Assembly: GCF_001620365.2 (NCBI RefSeq)
Contig: NZ_LQMT02000030.1
Span: forward strand, 94,812-158,811
Reading direction: 5' to 3'
Length of the DNA: 64,000 bases
From: Amycolatopsis keratiniphila subsp. keratiniphila
GTDB lineage: Bacteria; Actinomycetota; Actinomycetes; Mycobacteriales; Pseudonocardiaceae
The notes beneath the pieces were generated by a model. That model made no database searches. It saw nothing but the letters and a program-made list of their open reading frames with translations, and was not told the origin of the DNA. Shown piece after piece: positions 16,991 through 24,969 of this stretch (position 1 is its first letter; every line of letters begins with the position of its first letter). A program made the position numbers and the translations under genes.

Positions 16991-17385
16991 AGCGCACGCT
17001 CGTAGCTCGCCCACGCGACGTGGGATTCGTGCAGCGAGACGGTGAGCCCTTCGAGGCCGCGCGCGCCCTCACCGAGCGCCCCCGAATGGACGCGGTCGGC
17101 CAGCCGATCCGCGATGACCTTCGCGAGGAACTCGGTCGAGGTGTTGATCCCGGCGAACTCGGGCACGTCGTCGAGGTTGCGGTAGTTCAGGTCGGCGAGC
17201 ACCGCTTTGAGCTCTTCGGTGGCCTTGCCGATGTCGACGACGATGTTGTCGGCGTCCAGTTCGGACCGGCGGAACGTCGCGTCCACCAGGAAGGTCGCGC
17301 CGTGCAGTCGCTGTGCTGGGCCGAAGACCTCGCCGCGGAAGCTGTGGGCCACCATGACGTGGTCGCGGACGGTGATACTGAACAA
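16987..17385 (-). CDS. PTPS/QueD-fold protein without catalytic residues (SCO6650-like)
   Basis: A 132-residue T-fold protein of the 6-pyruvoyl/6-carboxytetrahydropterin synthase family. Of the three zinc histidines, His14 and His28 remain but the third is Ala30 (LHGAT instead of LHGHS). The catalytic Cys is Ala24 and the Asp-His pair is Asn67-Tyr68 (NYRNLDD). The pterin-anchoring Glu is kept (Glu120, LHESHVAWASY). The S. coelicolor homologue SCO6650 was reported to lack zinc and the catalytic triad while keeping a pterin-binding pocket. It probably binds a pterin- or pyrimidine-like ligand or catalyses something other than PTPS chemistry. Confidence 0.85.
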   Translation of the reverse strand: MFSITVRDHVMVAHSFRGEVFGPAQRLHGATFLVDATFRRSELDADNIVVDIGKATEELKAVLADLNYRNLDDVPEFAGINTSTEFLAKVIADRLADRVHSGALGEGARGLEGLTVSLHESHVAWASYERAL

Positions 17386-17406
17386 CGGACCTCCCGGGTC
17401 GCACCC

Positions 17407-18387
17407 TTAACGCGTGTCCTCCATCTGATAGGTGACACGGAGGCAGAGCGTTCCTGGTTCATTCGCGGCAAGACGCGGCAAGACGTCCGGTAGTTCACGG
17501 AACTGACATTCCCCGCTGACCAGCACTTCGAATCCCGGATCGGCGAGAAGACGCAGAGCGAGCGCCAAGCGGTCGGCGTAGGTCCGGTTCAGCCGGCGGG
17601 ACGGCGAGACCATGCCGACCTGGCTGCTGCGGATGGCGAGCCGTCGTGAGTGGAAGTTCTCGCCGAGCGGGACGCTGATCCTCCGGTCGCCGTACCAGCT
17701 CAGCTCGATGACCTCGCCTTCCGGCGCGAGCAGCTCCAGCGACCGGGCGAGCCCCGCTTCGCTCGCGCTGGCGTGCACGACGAGGTCGCAGTCGCCGAGG
17801 GCGTCCTCGGGTGTCGAGAAGTCGACACCGAGGGCTTCGGCGATCTTCGCGCGCTCCGGGTCGACGTCGATCAGCTGCACCCTGGCCCCGGGGAAGCCGG
17901 CCAGCAGTTTCGCGACGCTGCTGCCGACCATTCCGGCGCCGACCACGGCGATCCGGTCGCCGATTTTCGGCGACGCGTCCCAGACGGCGTTGACCGCGGT
18001 CTCGACCGTCCCCGCGAGGATCGCGCGCTCCGGCGGAACCTCGCGCGGCACCGGCGTGACGGCGGACGCCGGGACGACGAAGCGCGTCTGATGTGGGTAG
18101 AGACAGAAGACGACCCGCCCGACGAGGTCCTCCGGACCGCGTTCGACCACGCCGACATTGAGGTACCCGTACTTCACGGGACCGGGGAAATCGCCTTCCT
18201 GGAACGGCGCGCGCATGGCCGCACGTTGACTCGGCGGGACCTCGCCGCGGAAGACGAGCGTCTCGGTACCGCGGCTCACGCCCGTGTACAGGGTGCGGAC
18301 CAGCACTTCGTCGTCGCCGACCGGAGGGAGCGTGACGGGCCGGAGTTCACCGTCGCCGGAACCACTGAACCAGAAGGCGCGTTCCAT
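17407..18387 (-). CDS. MDR-family dehydrogenase lacking the catalytic zinc site
   Basis: A 326-residue medium-chain dehydrogenase/reductase. It has a Rossmann motif GAGMVGSSVAKLL and an acidic strand end (LIDVDPER) favouring NAD(H). The usual zinc Cys segment is replaced by GVSRGTE, so it may not be a zinc alcohol dehydrogenase. It is the first gene of a five-gene operon; PTPS-fold gene follows after 21 bases. It diverges from the CDP-alcohol phosphotransferase gene over a 60-base promoter region. Confidence 0.78.
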   Translation of the reverse strand: MERAFWFSGSGDGELRPVTLPPVGDDEVLVRTLYTGVSRGTETLVFRGEVPPSQRAAMRAPFQEGDFPGPVKYGYLNVGVVERGPEDLVGRVVFCLYPHQTRFVVPASAVTPVPREVPPERAILAGTVETAVNAVWDASPKIGDRIAVVGAGMVGSSVAKLLAGFPGARVQLIDVDPERAKIAEALGVDFSTPEDALGDCDLVVHASASEAGLARSLELLAPEGEVIELSWYGDRRISVPLGENFHSRRLAIRSSQVGMVSPSRRLNRTYADRLALALRLLADPGFEVLVSGECQFRELPDVLPRLAANEPGTLCLRVTYQMEDTR

Positions 18388-18447
18388 CGTGTCCTCTCAT
18401 GTCGGACCCTGGAAGCGGGGTCACCGCCACCATAACGAGGAGGCCTC

Positions 18448-19143
18448 GTGATCAACCCCGGAGTTTTCCTGGGGGTCCTCGTCCAGCTGGCGCTGCTGGG
18501 GACGCTGGACGCCGTCACCGGGCTGGGCCCGCTGGGCTGGCTCGCCGGAGCGGCCTACGGCCTCGCCGTGGGCGGATTCCTGACCTACGGCCTGAACCGG
18601 AGCACCGCGCGCTCCCTGGGCCCCGCCGACGCCGTCACGCTCGCCCGCTCGGGGCTGGTCGGCTGCGTCACCGCGCTCGTCGTCGACACCGCGGGACGGG
18701 AGATCGTCGCGATGGTCGTCATCGCGTCGGTCGCGCTCGCCCTGGACGCCGTCGACGGCCAGGTCGCCCGCCGCACCGGGACGGCGTCGCCGCTGGGCGC
18801 GCGGTTCGACATGGAGGTCGACGCGTATCTGATCCTGATCCTGAGCGTGGTCGTCGCGCAGTCGCTGGGCCCGTGGGTGCTCACGATCGGCGCGATGCGC
18901 TACGTCTTCGTCGCGGCGAGCAGGCTGTGGCCTTGGCTGAACACGCCGCTCCCGCCGAGCATGGCGCGCAAGACGGTCGCGGCGGTCCAGGGCATCGTGC
19001 TGGTCGTGGCGGCCTCGACGATCCTGCCGCTCTGGGCCGGTTTCGTGGTCACGCTGGGCGCGCTGGCGTTGCTGACCTGGTCGTTCGGCCGCGACACGTG
19101 GTGGCTGCTGGAGCAGCACGCCTTCGCCGCCGCGCCCGCGTGA
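18448..19143 (+). CDS. CDP-alcohol phosphatidyltransferase family protein
   Basis: A 231-residue membrane enzyme with the full CDP-OH-P transferase signature D-x2-D-G-x2-A-R-x8-G-x3-D-x3-D (DAVDGQVARR then GARFDMEVD), and about six membrane helices. It would transfer a phospho-alcohol from a CDP-linked donor. It diverges from the MDR gene and belongs by context to the same cluster, suggesting a phospholipid-like or phosphodiester-linked product. GTG at 18448 follows ACGAGGAGGCCTC. Confidence 0.82.
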   Translation: MINPGVFLGVLVQLALLGTLDAVTGLGPLGWLAGAAYGLAVGGFLTYGLNRSTARSLGPADAVTLARSGLVGCVTALVVDTAGREIVAMVVIASVALALDAVDGQVARRTGTASPLGARFDMEVDAYLILILSVVVAQSLGPWVLTIGAMRYVFVAASRLWPWLNTPLPPSMARKTVAAVQGIVLVVAASTILPLWAGFVVTLGALALLTWSFGRDTWWLLEQHAFAAAPA

Positions 19144-19506
19144 TCACGCGTACTGCGCTTCGCCGTTGCCGATCGACCAGTCGATGGGATTGTTCTCGGT
19201 GATCGTGACGAGCACGTTCCGTGGCTCGGTCCCCGCGTACTCCTCGGCGAGCTCCGCGATCCGCCGGTACAGCGACTTCTTCTGCTCGTCGGTGCGGCCC
19301 TGCCGCATGGTGATCGTGACGAACACGACCCCCTCGTCGCGGTGGATCCCCAGGTAGTCGTCGTATTTCAGGGTGTTCTGGCCGTTGAGGACCTGGAAGC
19401 GGTCGTCGGCCGGGATGCCGAGCGTCTCGACCAGCGCGTCGTGGACGGCGTTGCCGAGGGCTTCGAGCTTCTCGGTCCCGATGGTGTCGATACGGACGAA
19501 GGGCAT
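19144..19506 (-). CDS. Tautomerase-family protein
   Basis: A 120-residue tautomerase-superfamily protein with the N-terminal proline directly after Met (MPFVRID), the catalytic base of the family, and a duplicated beta-alpha-beta-like pattern with ITENNPIDWSIGNG at the end. ATG at 19506 is fixed by that proline. Its stop abuts the convergent phosphotransferase stop. It follows the TetR gene by 1 base, so the pair is an operon. Confidence 0.78.
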   Translation of the reverse strand: MPFVRIDTIGTEKLEALGNAVHDALVETLGIPADDRFQVLNGQNTLKYDDYLGIHRDEGVVFVTITMRQGRTDEQKKSLYRRIAELAEEYAGTEPRNVLVTITENNPIDWSIGNGEAQYA

Positions 19507-19507
19507 G

Positions 19508-20086
19508 TCAGGTCTCCTTGGTGGTGAGCAGGCCGAGGGCGCCGTCGACGGCTTTCGCGAACACGTCCGGGGAACCGGCGGCGCGGGCGAGGATGTACCC
19601 GCCCTGCAGCGCCGCGACCAGCGCGGTCGCCGTGGCGAGCGGGTCCAGCGCCGGGTCGAGCTCACCGGCCGCGCGGCCCTCGTCGAGCAGTTCGGCGAGG
19701 CGGCCGGTGAGCCAGCCGAAGTACTCCTCGACCGGCTTGCGCAGCTCCGCGTCGGCCATCACGTCGGGATCCTGGGCGAGCCTGCCGACCGGACAGCCCT
19801 TGAGCACGTCACGCTCACGGCGCAGGTAGACCGTGATGCGCTCGACGACCGAACCGGGCCCGGCGAACTCGGCCTCCGCTTTGGCGCGCAGATCGTCGGC
19901 GCTGCGGCCGATCGCGGCGAGCGCGAGTTCGGACTTGCCCTGGAAGTGGTGGTACATGCTGCCCTGGCCGGCGCCGGAACGTTCCTGGATCGCCTTCGGG
20001 CTGGTGCCGACGTACCCGCGCTCCCACAGAAGCTCGCGAGTGCTCTCGATGAGCCTTTCCCTCTTGTCCACGTTCTGACCGTACAT
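19508..20086 (-). CDS. TetR-family transcriptional regulator
   Basis: About 190 residues with an N-terminal helix-turn-helix (ELLWERGYVGTSPKAIQERSGAGQGSMYHHF) and a YcdC/TetR_C-like C-terminal domain. ATG at 20086 lies inside the palindromic operator; GTG at 20071 (MDKRERL) is an equally good start. It probably represses itself and the tautomerase gene, which begins 1 base after its stop. Confidence 0.78.
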   Translation of the reverse strand: MYGQNVDKRERLIESTRELLWERGYVGTSPKAIQERSGAGQGSMYHHFQGKSELALAAIGRSADDLRAKAEAEFAGPGSVVERITVYLRRERDVLKGCPVGRLAQDPDVMADAELRKPVEEYFGWLTGRLAELLDEGRAAGELDPALDPLATATALVAALQGGYILARAAGSPDVFAKAVDGALGLLTTKET

Positions 20087-20098
20087 ACTAGTAGGTAC
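20081..20098. promoter_or_regulatory. Palindromic operator at the TetR start
   Basis: An 18-base palindrome (GTACATACTAGTAGGTAC) with one mismatched pair spans the first candidate start codon of the TetR gene. Position and AT-rich centre fit an autoregulatory TetR site. Confidence 0.6.
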
Positions 20099-20117
20099 AG
20101 AGACAACCCAGGCGCAC

Positions 20118-20142
20118 GGGAGCAAGGGACCTTTGCTACCAC
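20118..20142. repeat. R2 element
   Basis: GGGAGCAAGGGACCTTTGCT followed by ACCAC: a 25-base element repeated at least seven times in the window. The core folds into an 8-bp stem with one G-U pair. This copy lies upstream of the TetR gene and is not beside a stop codon. Confidence 0.8.
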
Positions 20143-20175
20143 TTTGACGCTTCCCCGCAGGTCAGCGCCCACTTT

Positions 20176-20197
20176 CCGCATTTAGAGGACTAAACGC
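20176..20197. repeat. R4 element
   Basis: CCGCATTTAGAGGACTAAAC followed by GC, the same element as at 8779-8804 with one change in the right arm. It lies 8 bases before an R1 repeat. Confidence 0.65.
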
Positions 20198-20204
20198 TCC
20201 CCAT

Positions 20205-20259
20205 GTCCGTGAAGGCCTCCTTCACTACCCTCAAGGTAGGGAAGGAGGCCTTCACGGAC
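20205..20259. repeat. R1 inverted repeat
   Basis: Perfect 19-bp arms (20205-20223 and 20241-20259) with an inner partly complementary segment. Member of family R1. Confidence 0.85.
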
Positions 20260-20310
20260 CGCCAGACCGCCACATGCGCCCCAGCGACCTCAGGCCTCAC
20301 AGCCGACGCG

Positions 20311-20358
20311 CGTGAAGGCCCCCTTCACTGCGCTAGACGCAATGAAGGGGCCTTCACG
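20311..20358. terminator. R1 hairpin at the end of the Rv1733c-like gene
   Basis: Near-perfect inverted repeat with GTGAAGGCCCC arms ending 4 bases beyond the stop of the minus-strand gene at 20363. The second R1 copy in 150 bases; this one is placed to terminate that gene. Confidence 0.75.
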
Positions 20359-20362
20359 TACT

Positions 20363-20929
20363 TCAAGAACGCGAGTCCTGCCCGAACCGCTCCCACTCCC
20401 GATCCCAAGCCGCCCACCGCGCCCGGTTCAGCAGGTGCCGGGCGAGCAGATACCCCGCCACCAGCAGCGTCACCCCGCTCAGCCACACACCGACGCCGAC
20501 CCCGATCCCCGTGCTGGCCGCGTCCAGCGGCATCACCGGCGGCTCGACCACGGCACCGGACTCGTCGAGCCACACGGTCACCGCGTCCCCCGCCGAAGCG
20601 CCGAGATCGACACTCACGGCAGCCTCCTGAAAACCCCCGTCCGGCAACGCCCACCGCGCCGCCACCTGAGCCGTCTCCGCCGAGGGCGTCCCATCGACAC
20701 CGATCCGCGCCGGCGGAGCGTCTTCGAGCAGGAACGCGGTCGTCGAGTGACGCGAAGCCGTCTCAAGAGCCGAGCGCGCCATCATGGTCGCGTAGGCCTC
20801 CGAGCCCGCCGCCGCGGCCAGTGGCACACCGAGCAGCGCGATCAGGACGCAGGCGACCAGGATCGCCGCCTCGATCCGATCCCAGCTCCGGCCGAGGTGG
20901 ATCCGGCGCCACAGGTGCACGAGCGACAC
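20363..20929 (-). CDS. Rv1733c-like two-helix membrane protein
   Basis: A 188-residue protein with one membrane helix near residues 20-43, an extracytoplasmic central domain containing a WLDESG strand, and a second helix near 143-165, ending in a basic cytoplasmic tail. This pattern matches the actinobacterial Rv1733c family. Function is not known. Monocistronic, closed by an R1 hairpin. Confidence 0.72.
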   Translation of the reverse strand: MSLVHLWRRIHLGRSWDRIEAAILVACVLIALLGVPLAAAAGSEAYATMMARSALETASRHSTTAFLLEDAPPARIGVDGTPSAETAQVAARWALPDGGFQEAAVSVDLGASAGDAVTVWLDESGAVVEPPVMPLDAASTGIGVGVGVWLSGVTLLVAGYLLARHLLNRARWAAWDREWERFGQDSRS

Positions 20930-21028
20930 GACGGACCTCCTTCACCGGTAAGCCTGCGCTGGGAAGAGCCGTCACGACAGGAGGCTTTGGTCCCGCATCC
21001 AAGACCACGTACGCGGCGAGCGTCCGGT

Positions 21029-23611
21029 TCACCGCACTACGTGTTCGTACGCGGACTTCAGGTCTTCGACCCGGCCCGGCGGAGCCACCAAAGGCCCCTT
21101 CGCCCAGTCGCAGCCGAGTTCGTGCAGCACCTCCAGTTGCCTCGCGGTCTCGACCCCTTCCGCGACGACGACGAGGTCGACGGCGTGCGCCATCGCCATG
21201 ATCCCGGCGACGATCGGTTCGGCGTCGCTCGACCGCCCGAGATCGGCGACGAACGACCGGTCGATCTCGATCACGTTCAGATCGAGCCCGCACAGCTGGG
21301 CGAGCGAGGAATATCCGGCGCCGAACCGTTCCGCGGTCACCCGCACCCCGGTCTTCCGCAGCGCGTCGACGGCGTCGGCCGCGTCCTTCAGCGCCGTCTC
21401 GTCGACGTCGAGGCTCAGGTCCTGCGGCCCGAGGCCGGCGCCCTCCAGCGTTGTCTGAACCACTTGCAGCAACGTGGGATCGCCCAGTTGGCGGACCGAA
21501 AGGCTCACATTCACATTACAGTGCACACCATGATCGGCACGCCATCGAGAGATCTCGCAGGCGGCCTTGGCGAGAACCTCCGCCCCGATGACCGTCAAAA
21601 GATCGCCGTCGTCGGCGAGCTCGGCCAATTCCGCCGGATCGATCGGCCCGCGAACGGGATGATTCCAACAGGACTTCGCCTTCACCGCGACCGTCCACCC
21701 GGTCCGCAAATCGACGACGGGCTGATAAACGGTCTCGACCAGGCCTTCCGCGACGGCGTTCCGCAGATCCTGTTCCAGTGCGAAACGGTCCCGTACTCGT
21801 TTCCGCATGATCGGCGCATAGAACGCATAACGACCGGGGCCGAACGTTTTCGCCTGATACATCGCCAAATCGGCGTCTTCCAGCAATTCGTCGGCCGTGC
21901 GCCGATCGCCCGGTTCGGCGATCACTATTCCAATGCTCGTATTGATATGCAGTTCTCGGCCGTGCACGGTGAGCGATTCGGCGAGCCGCCGCTGGAGATG
22001 ATCGGCCAGTGCCCGCACCTCGGCGGCTTCGGTATAACCGGTGGTGATGACCAGGAACTCGTCCCCGCCGAGCCGTCCGACCAGGTCCGAAGGCGCGGCG
22101 GCCCGCAGCCGGTCGCCGATGATGCGCAGCACCTGGTCGCCCACGGTATGACCGAGCGAATCGTTGATGATCTTGAACTTGTCGAGGTCGATGAACATCA
22201 CCGTGGTCGTCCGGTCCGGATCGGCGATCGTCCGGCGCAGGTGGTTCAGCGCGAGCGTGCGGTTCGCGAGCCTGGTCAGCGGGTCGTGGGTGGCCTCGTA
22301 GGCCAGCCGCTCGCTGATCGCGCGCCGGTCGGTGATGTCGGCGAAGGACGTCAGCACCGAGGGCACGCTCTGGCCGGGCGCCATCAGCGGGCCGGAGGTC
22401 AGCGAAAGCCACCGATGCTCGCCGTCACGCCGCCGCACCTGCACGACCCGCCCGGTCTCGACCTTCCCGGACCGGCGCACCCGCGCGGACGGCAGATCGT
22501 CGACGGGCACCGGGACGCCGTGCTCGTCGTGCAGCCGCAGCGTCCGGCTCTCCAGGCCGACCAGGGAACCCGGGGGCACCCCGGCGATCCGGTGCGCCGC
22601 GGAGTTCGCCAGCTCGATCCGCCCGCCGGGGCCCACCAGCAGCACTCCCTCGTCGAGCGTCTCGACGACGGTGGCGAATTCGGCCTCGGCCCGGCGCTGT
22701 GCGGTCTCGTCGGCGCACAGCAGCACGTAACCGTCGAACATCTCGGCCGCGGAGACGCGCACCGCCAGCGCCGTGCCGTCGGCGCTGTAATGCGTCGCCT
22801 GCACGACACCGCCCGCGGCGACGACCTCCCGCGGGCTCATCGGCGCGCCGACCACCTCGGCCACCGGAACACCGATGACCTGGTCGAGGTCGTGCCCGTA
22901 GACGGCTTCCGCCGCCGGATTCCAGCTCGTCACCAGCCCGTCGGGCGAGGTCGCGATGATCGCGTCGCTCGCGTGGCCGACCAGCGCCGCCTGGAACCGC
23001 AGCCCGGCCTCGGCCGCCTTCTGCGTGGTCAGGTCGCGCATGATCACCTGGTACGCGGGTTTGCCCTCCCAGGTGGTGAGCACCGCCTGGGATTCGACGT
23101 CGACGCTGCGGCCTTGCAGGGTCCGCAGGGTCATCTCGGTCGGTTCACTGAACGAGCCGGGCGAGGCCAGCGAACCGATCCGCGCCAGCAGCGCGTCCTG
23201 CGAACCCTCGTCGACCAGGTCCGTGATGTGCATCCCGATGATCTCTGTCGACACCTTCGCGCCGACGAAGCGCATGGTGGCCGAGTTCACGAAGACGACT
23301 TTGCCCCGTTGATGGACACAGATCCCGTAAGGGCTCGCCTCCACCATCGTGAGATATTGCGTTCCCAAAGTGCCGCTGTCGGAATTTTGCTCCAAAAGGC
23401 GGTACCCCTGGCCGAGAAAAGCGAGCGCGGGGTCGCCGCGCCGATCCCTCTCGGCGGACAACTCGGTCAGCAGACGGACGAGCGACGCGTGCCGCCCGGG
23501 TTTTCCCACCGTGCGGGTCGCGGTGCCGTTCGCTGGCGAGGAATCCTGATCCGAGGGCCGGTGGGTGTCGGGAGTCCCACCGTCGAGATCGTCAGGATCC
23601 ATCTGATCCAA
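21029..23611 (-). CDS. PAS-GGDEF-EAL protein with a degenerate EAL domain
   Basis: An 860-residue soluble signalling protein. Order: three PAS-like domains (about residues 70-400), a GGDEF domain with the intact motif GGDEF (diguanylate cyclase), and an EAL-type domain from about 625. In the EAL domain the signature is Lys-Ala-Lys at 644-646 (VKAKSCW), and the DDFG segment is Glu-Arg-Phe-Gly at 761-764, so the metal-binding acids needed for c-di-GMP hydrolysis are gone; EGVET remains. Expected to make c-di-GMP and perhaps bind it, not degrade it. No membrane segment is seen. The N-terminal start is uncertain. Confidence 0.85.
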   Translation of the reverse strand: MDQMDPDDLDGGTPDTHRPSDQDSSPANGTATRTVGKPGRHASLVRLLTELSAERDRRGDPALAFLGQGYRLLEQNSDSGTLGTQYLTMVEASPYGICVHQRGKVVFVNSATMRFVGAKVSTEIIGMHITDLVDEGSQDALLARIGSLASPGSFSEPTEMTLRTLQGRSVDVESQAVLTTWEGKPAYQVIMRDLTTQKAAEAGLRFQAALVGHASDAIIATSPDGLVTSWNPAAEAVYGHDLDQVIGVPVAEVVGAPMSPREVVAAGGVVQATHYSADGTALAVRVSAAEMFDGYVLLCADETAQRRAEAEFATVVETLDEGVLLVGPGGRIELANSAAHRIAGVPPGSLVGLESRTLRLHDEHGVPVPVDDLPSARVRRSGKVETGRVVQVRRRDGEHRWLSLTSGPLMAPGQSVPSVLTSFADITDRRAISERLAYEATHDPLTRLANRTLALNHLRRTIADPDRTTTVMFIDLDKFKIINDSLGHTVGDQVLRIIGDRLRAAAPSDLVGRLGGDEFLVITTGYTEAAEVRALADHLQRRLAESLTVHGRELHINTSIGIVIAEPGDRRTADELLEDADLAMYQAKTFGPGRYAFYAPIMRKRVRDRFALEQDLRNAVAEGLVETVYQPVVDLRTGWTVAVKAKSCWNHPVRGPIDPAELAELADDGDLLTVIGAEVLAKAACEISRWRADHGVHCNVNVSLSVRQLGDPTLLQVVQTTLEGAGLGPQDLSLDVDETALKDAADAVDALRKTGVRVTAERFGAGYSSLAQLCGLDLNVIEIDRSFVADLGRSSDAEPIVAGIMAMAHAVDLVVVAEGVETARQLEVLHELGCDWAKGPLVAPPGRVEDLKSAYEHVVR

Positions 23612-23736
23612 ACCCCCTACTCGACTGATGTAGCTTCCGATTAGATCACTAAATCGACGTAGCCGTCCTCCCCGGACAGCTGATCGGTGCGGCTATTCCA
23701 CCCCAGCGTTGACTGAATGTAGTTGAAGGGAAACAC

Positions 23737-24888
23737 GTGCGGAGCAAAACAGACATCTGCGGCATCGGCGCCGTAACCGCCTACGGCTGGGGGCGCGAAT
23801 CACTGTGGGAGGGCCTGGCGAGCGGCGTCCCCTGCGCCCAATTCACCGACGGCTTCGGGGAAACCCCGGATCTGCCCGGCTGGGTCGCGCACGTCCCCGA
23901 GGGCGGCAAGGCGAGGGACGGCAGCCTGCACGCGCGCGCCCTGCTCGCCGCGGCACGGGAAGCGATCGAAGACGCCGGCTCGCGGGGCTGGACGCCGGGC
24001 CGCCGGGTCGGGGTCATCTCCGGCGGCGTCCGCGAGGACCTGCGCACCTGGGACCGGCTCACCGAACTCGGCGAACAGCTCATGTACCGGCGCGAGTTCA
24101 TCGGCATGATGCCCTCGACCCCGATCGCCACACTGATGTCGGAGTTCGGTTTCCACGGCCCGTCGATGGCCACGTCCGCGATGTGCGCGACCGGGAGCGC
24201 CGCCGTGCTCACCGCGAAGATGTGGCTGGACGCGGACATGGCCGACGACGTCGTCGTGGTCACCACCGATCTGTCCGCGACCAGGCCGATGGTGCGCAAC
24301 TTCGTGCACTGCGGGGTGGCGATCACCGACGTGCCCCCGCTCGAAGCCTGCCGTCCTTTCCAAGAGGGCACAAAGGGTTTCACCTTCTCCGAGGCCGCGG
24401 TCGCGGTGGTGCTGACCCAGCGCAAGACCGATTCGTACGCGACGCTGCGAGGCGGCGCGATGACGCACGAAGCGCACAACGCGATGGCGCTCGACCCCGA
24501 TTCGACGAGCGCCATCGAGGCGGTGACCAGCGCGCTGGAGAACGCGGCCGCCGCGCCGTCGGACGTCCGCTACCTCAACGCGCACGGGACGGGCACGAAA
24601 CTCTGCCACCGCACGGAATCCCAGATCCTCGAAGCGGTCTTCCCGCGCGAGACCGGGATCTACTCGATCAAACCGCTGACCGGGCACAGCCAGTCTGGCA
24701 GCGCGCTGACCGAGATCGCGGCGATCTGCCTCGCGGCGGAGCGGGATCTGGTGCCGGCGCCGAAACCGGTGGCGGACGGGCATCCGCAGCTGTTGGACGG
24801 ACCGTCCCGGCCGGAAGGCGGGCTCACCGTCAAGACGTCGATCGGGATGGGCGGTTACGTCGCGGCTGTCGTGTTGGAGAACGCCTAG
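23737..24888 (+). CDS. Stand-alone beta-ketoacyl-ACP synthase
   Basis: A 383-residue thiolase-fold ketosynthase with the complete Cys-His-His triad: Cys150 (MCATGSAAV), His283 (NAHGTGT) and His317 (TGHSQSG). It belongs to the FabF/KS side of the family rather than FabH. No ACP, ketoreductase, chain-length factor or acyltransferase gene is near, so the pathway is unknown. It starts with GTG after GAAGGGAAACAC. Divergent from the GGDEF gene. Confidence 0.78.
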   Translation: MRSKTDICGIGAVTAYGWGRESLWEGLASGVPCAQFTDGFGETPDLPGWVAHVPEGGKARDGSLHARALLAAAREAIEDAGSRGWTPGRRVGVISGGVREDLRTWDRLTELGEQLMYRREFIGMMPSTPIATLMSEFGFHGPSMATSAMCATGSAAVLTAKMWLDADMADDVVVVTTDLSATRPMVRNFVHCGVAITDVPPLEACRPFQEGTKGFTFSEAAVAVVLTQRKTDSYATLRGGAMTHEAHNAMALDPDSTSAIEAVTSALENAAAAPSDVRYLNAHGTGTKLCHRTESQILEAVFPRETGIYSIKPLTGHSQSGSALTEIAAICLAAERDLVPAPKPVADGHPQLLDGPSRPEGGLTVKTSIGMGGYVAAVVLENA

Positions 24889-24969
24889 CGAGCAATTCGA
24901 TAACACACGGTCTCTCCATCGTCACGAGCTGTCATCATATGGCGACAAGCACTGAGCACGGAGGCGACC

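Noticed and set aside
20312..23644. Plus-strand open frame of about 1,110 codons opposite the GGDEF gene
   Set aside because: Product is Arg/His/Gln-rich with no domain; the minus strand encodes clear PAS and GGDEF domains. It is a high-GC antisense shadow.
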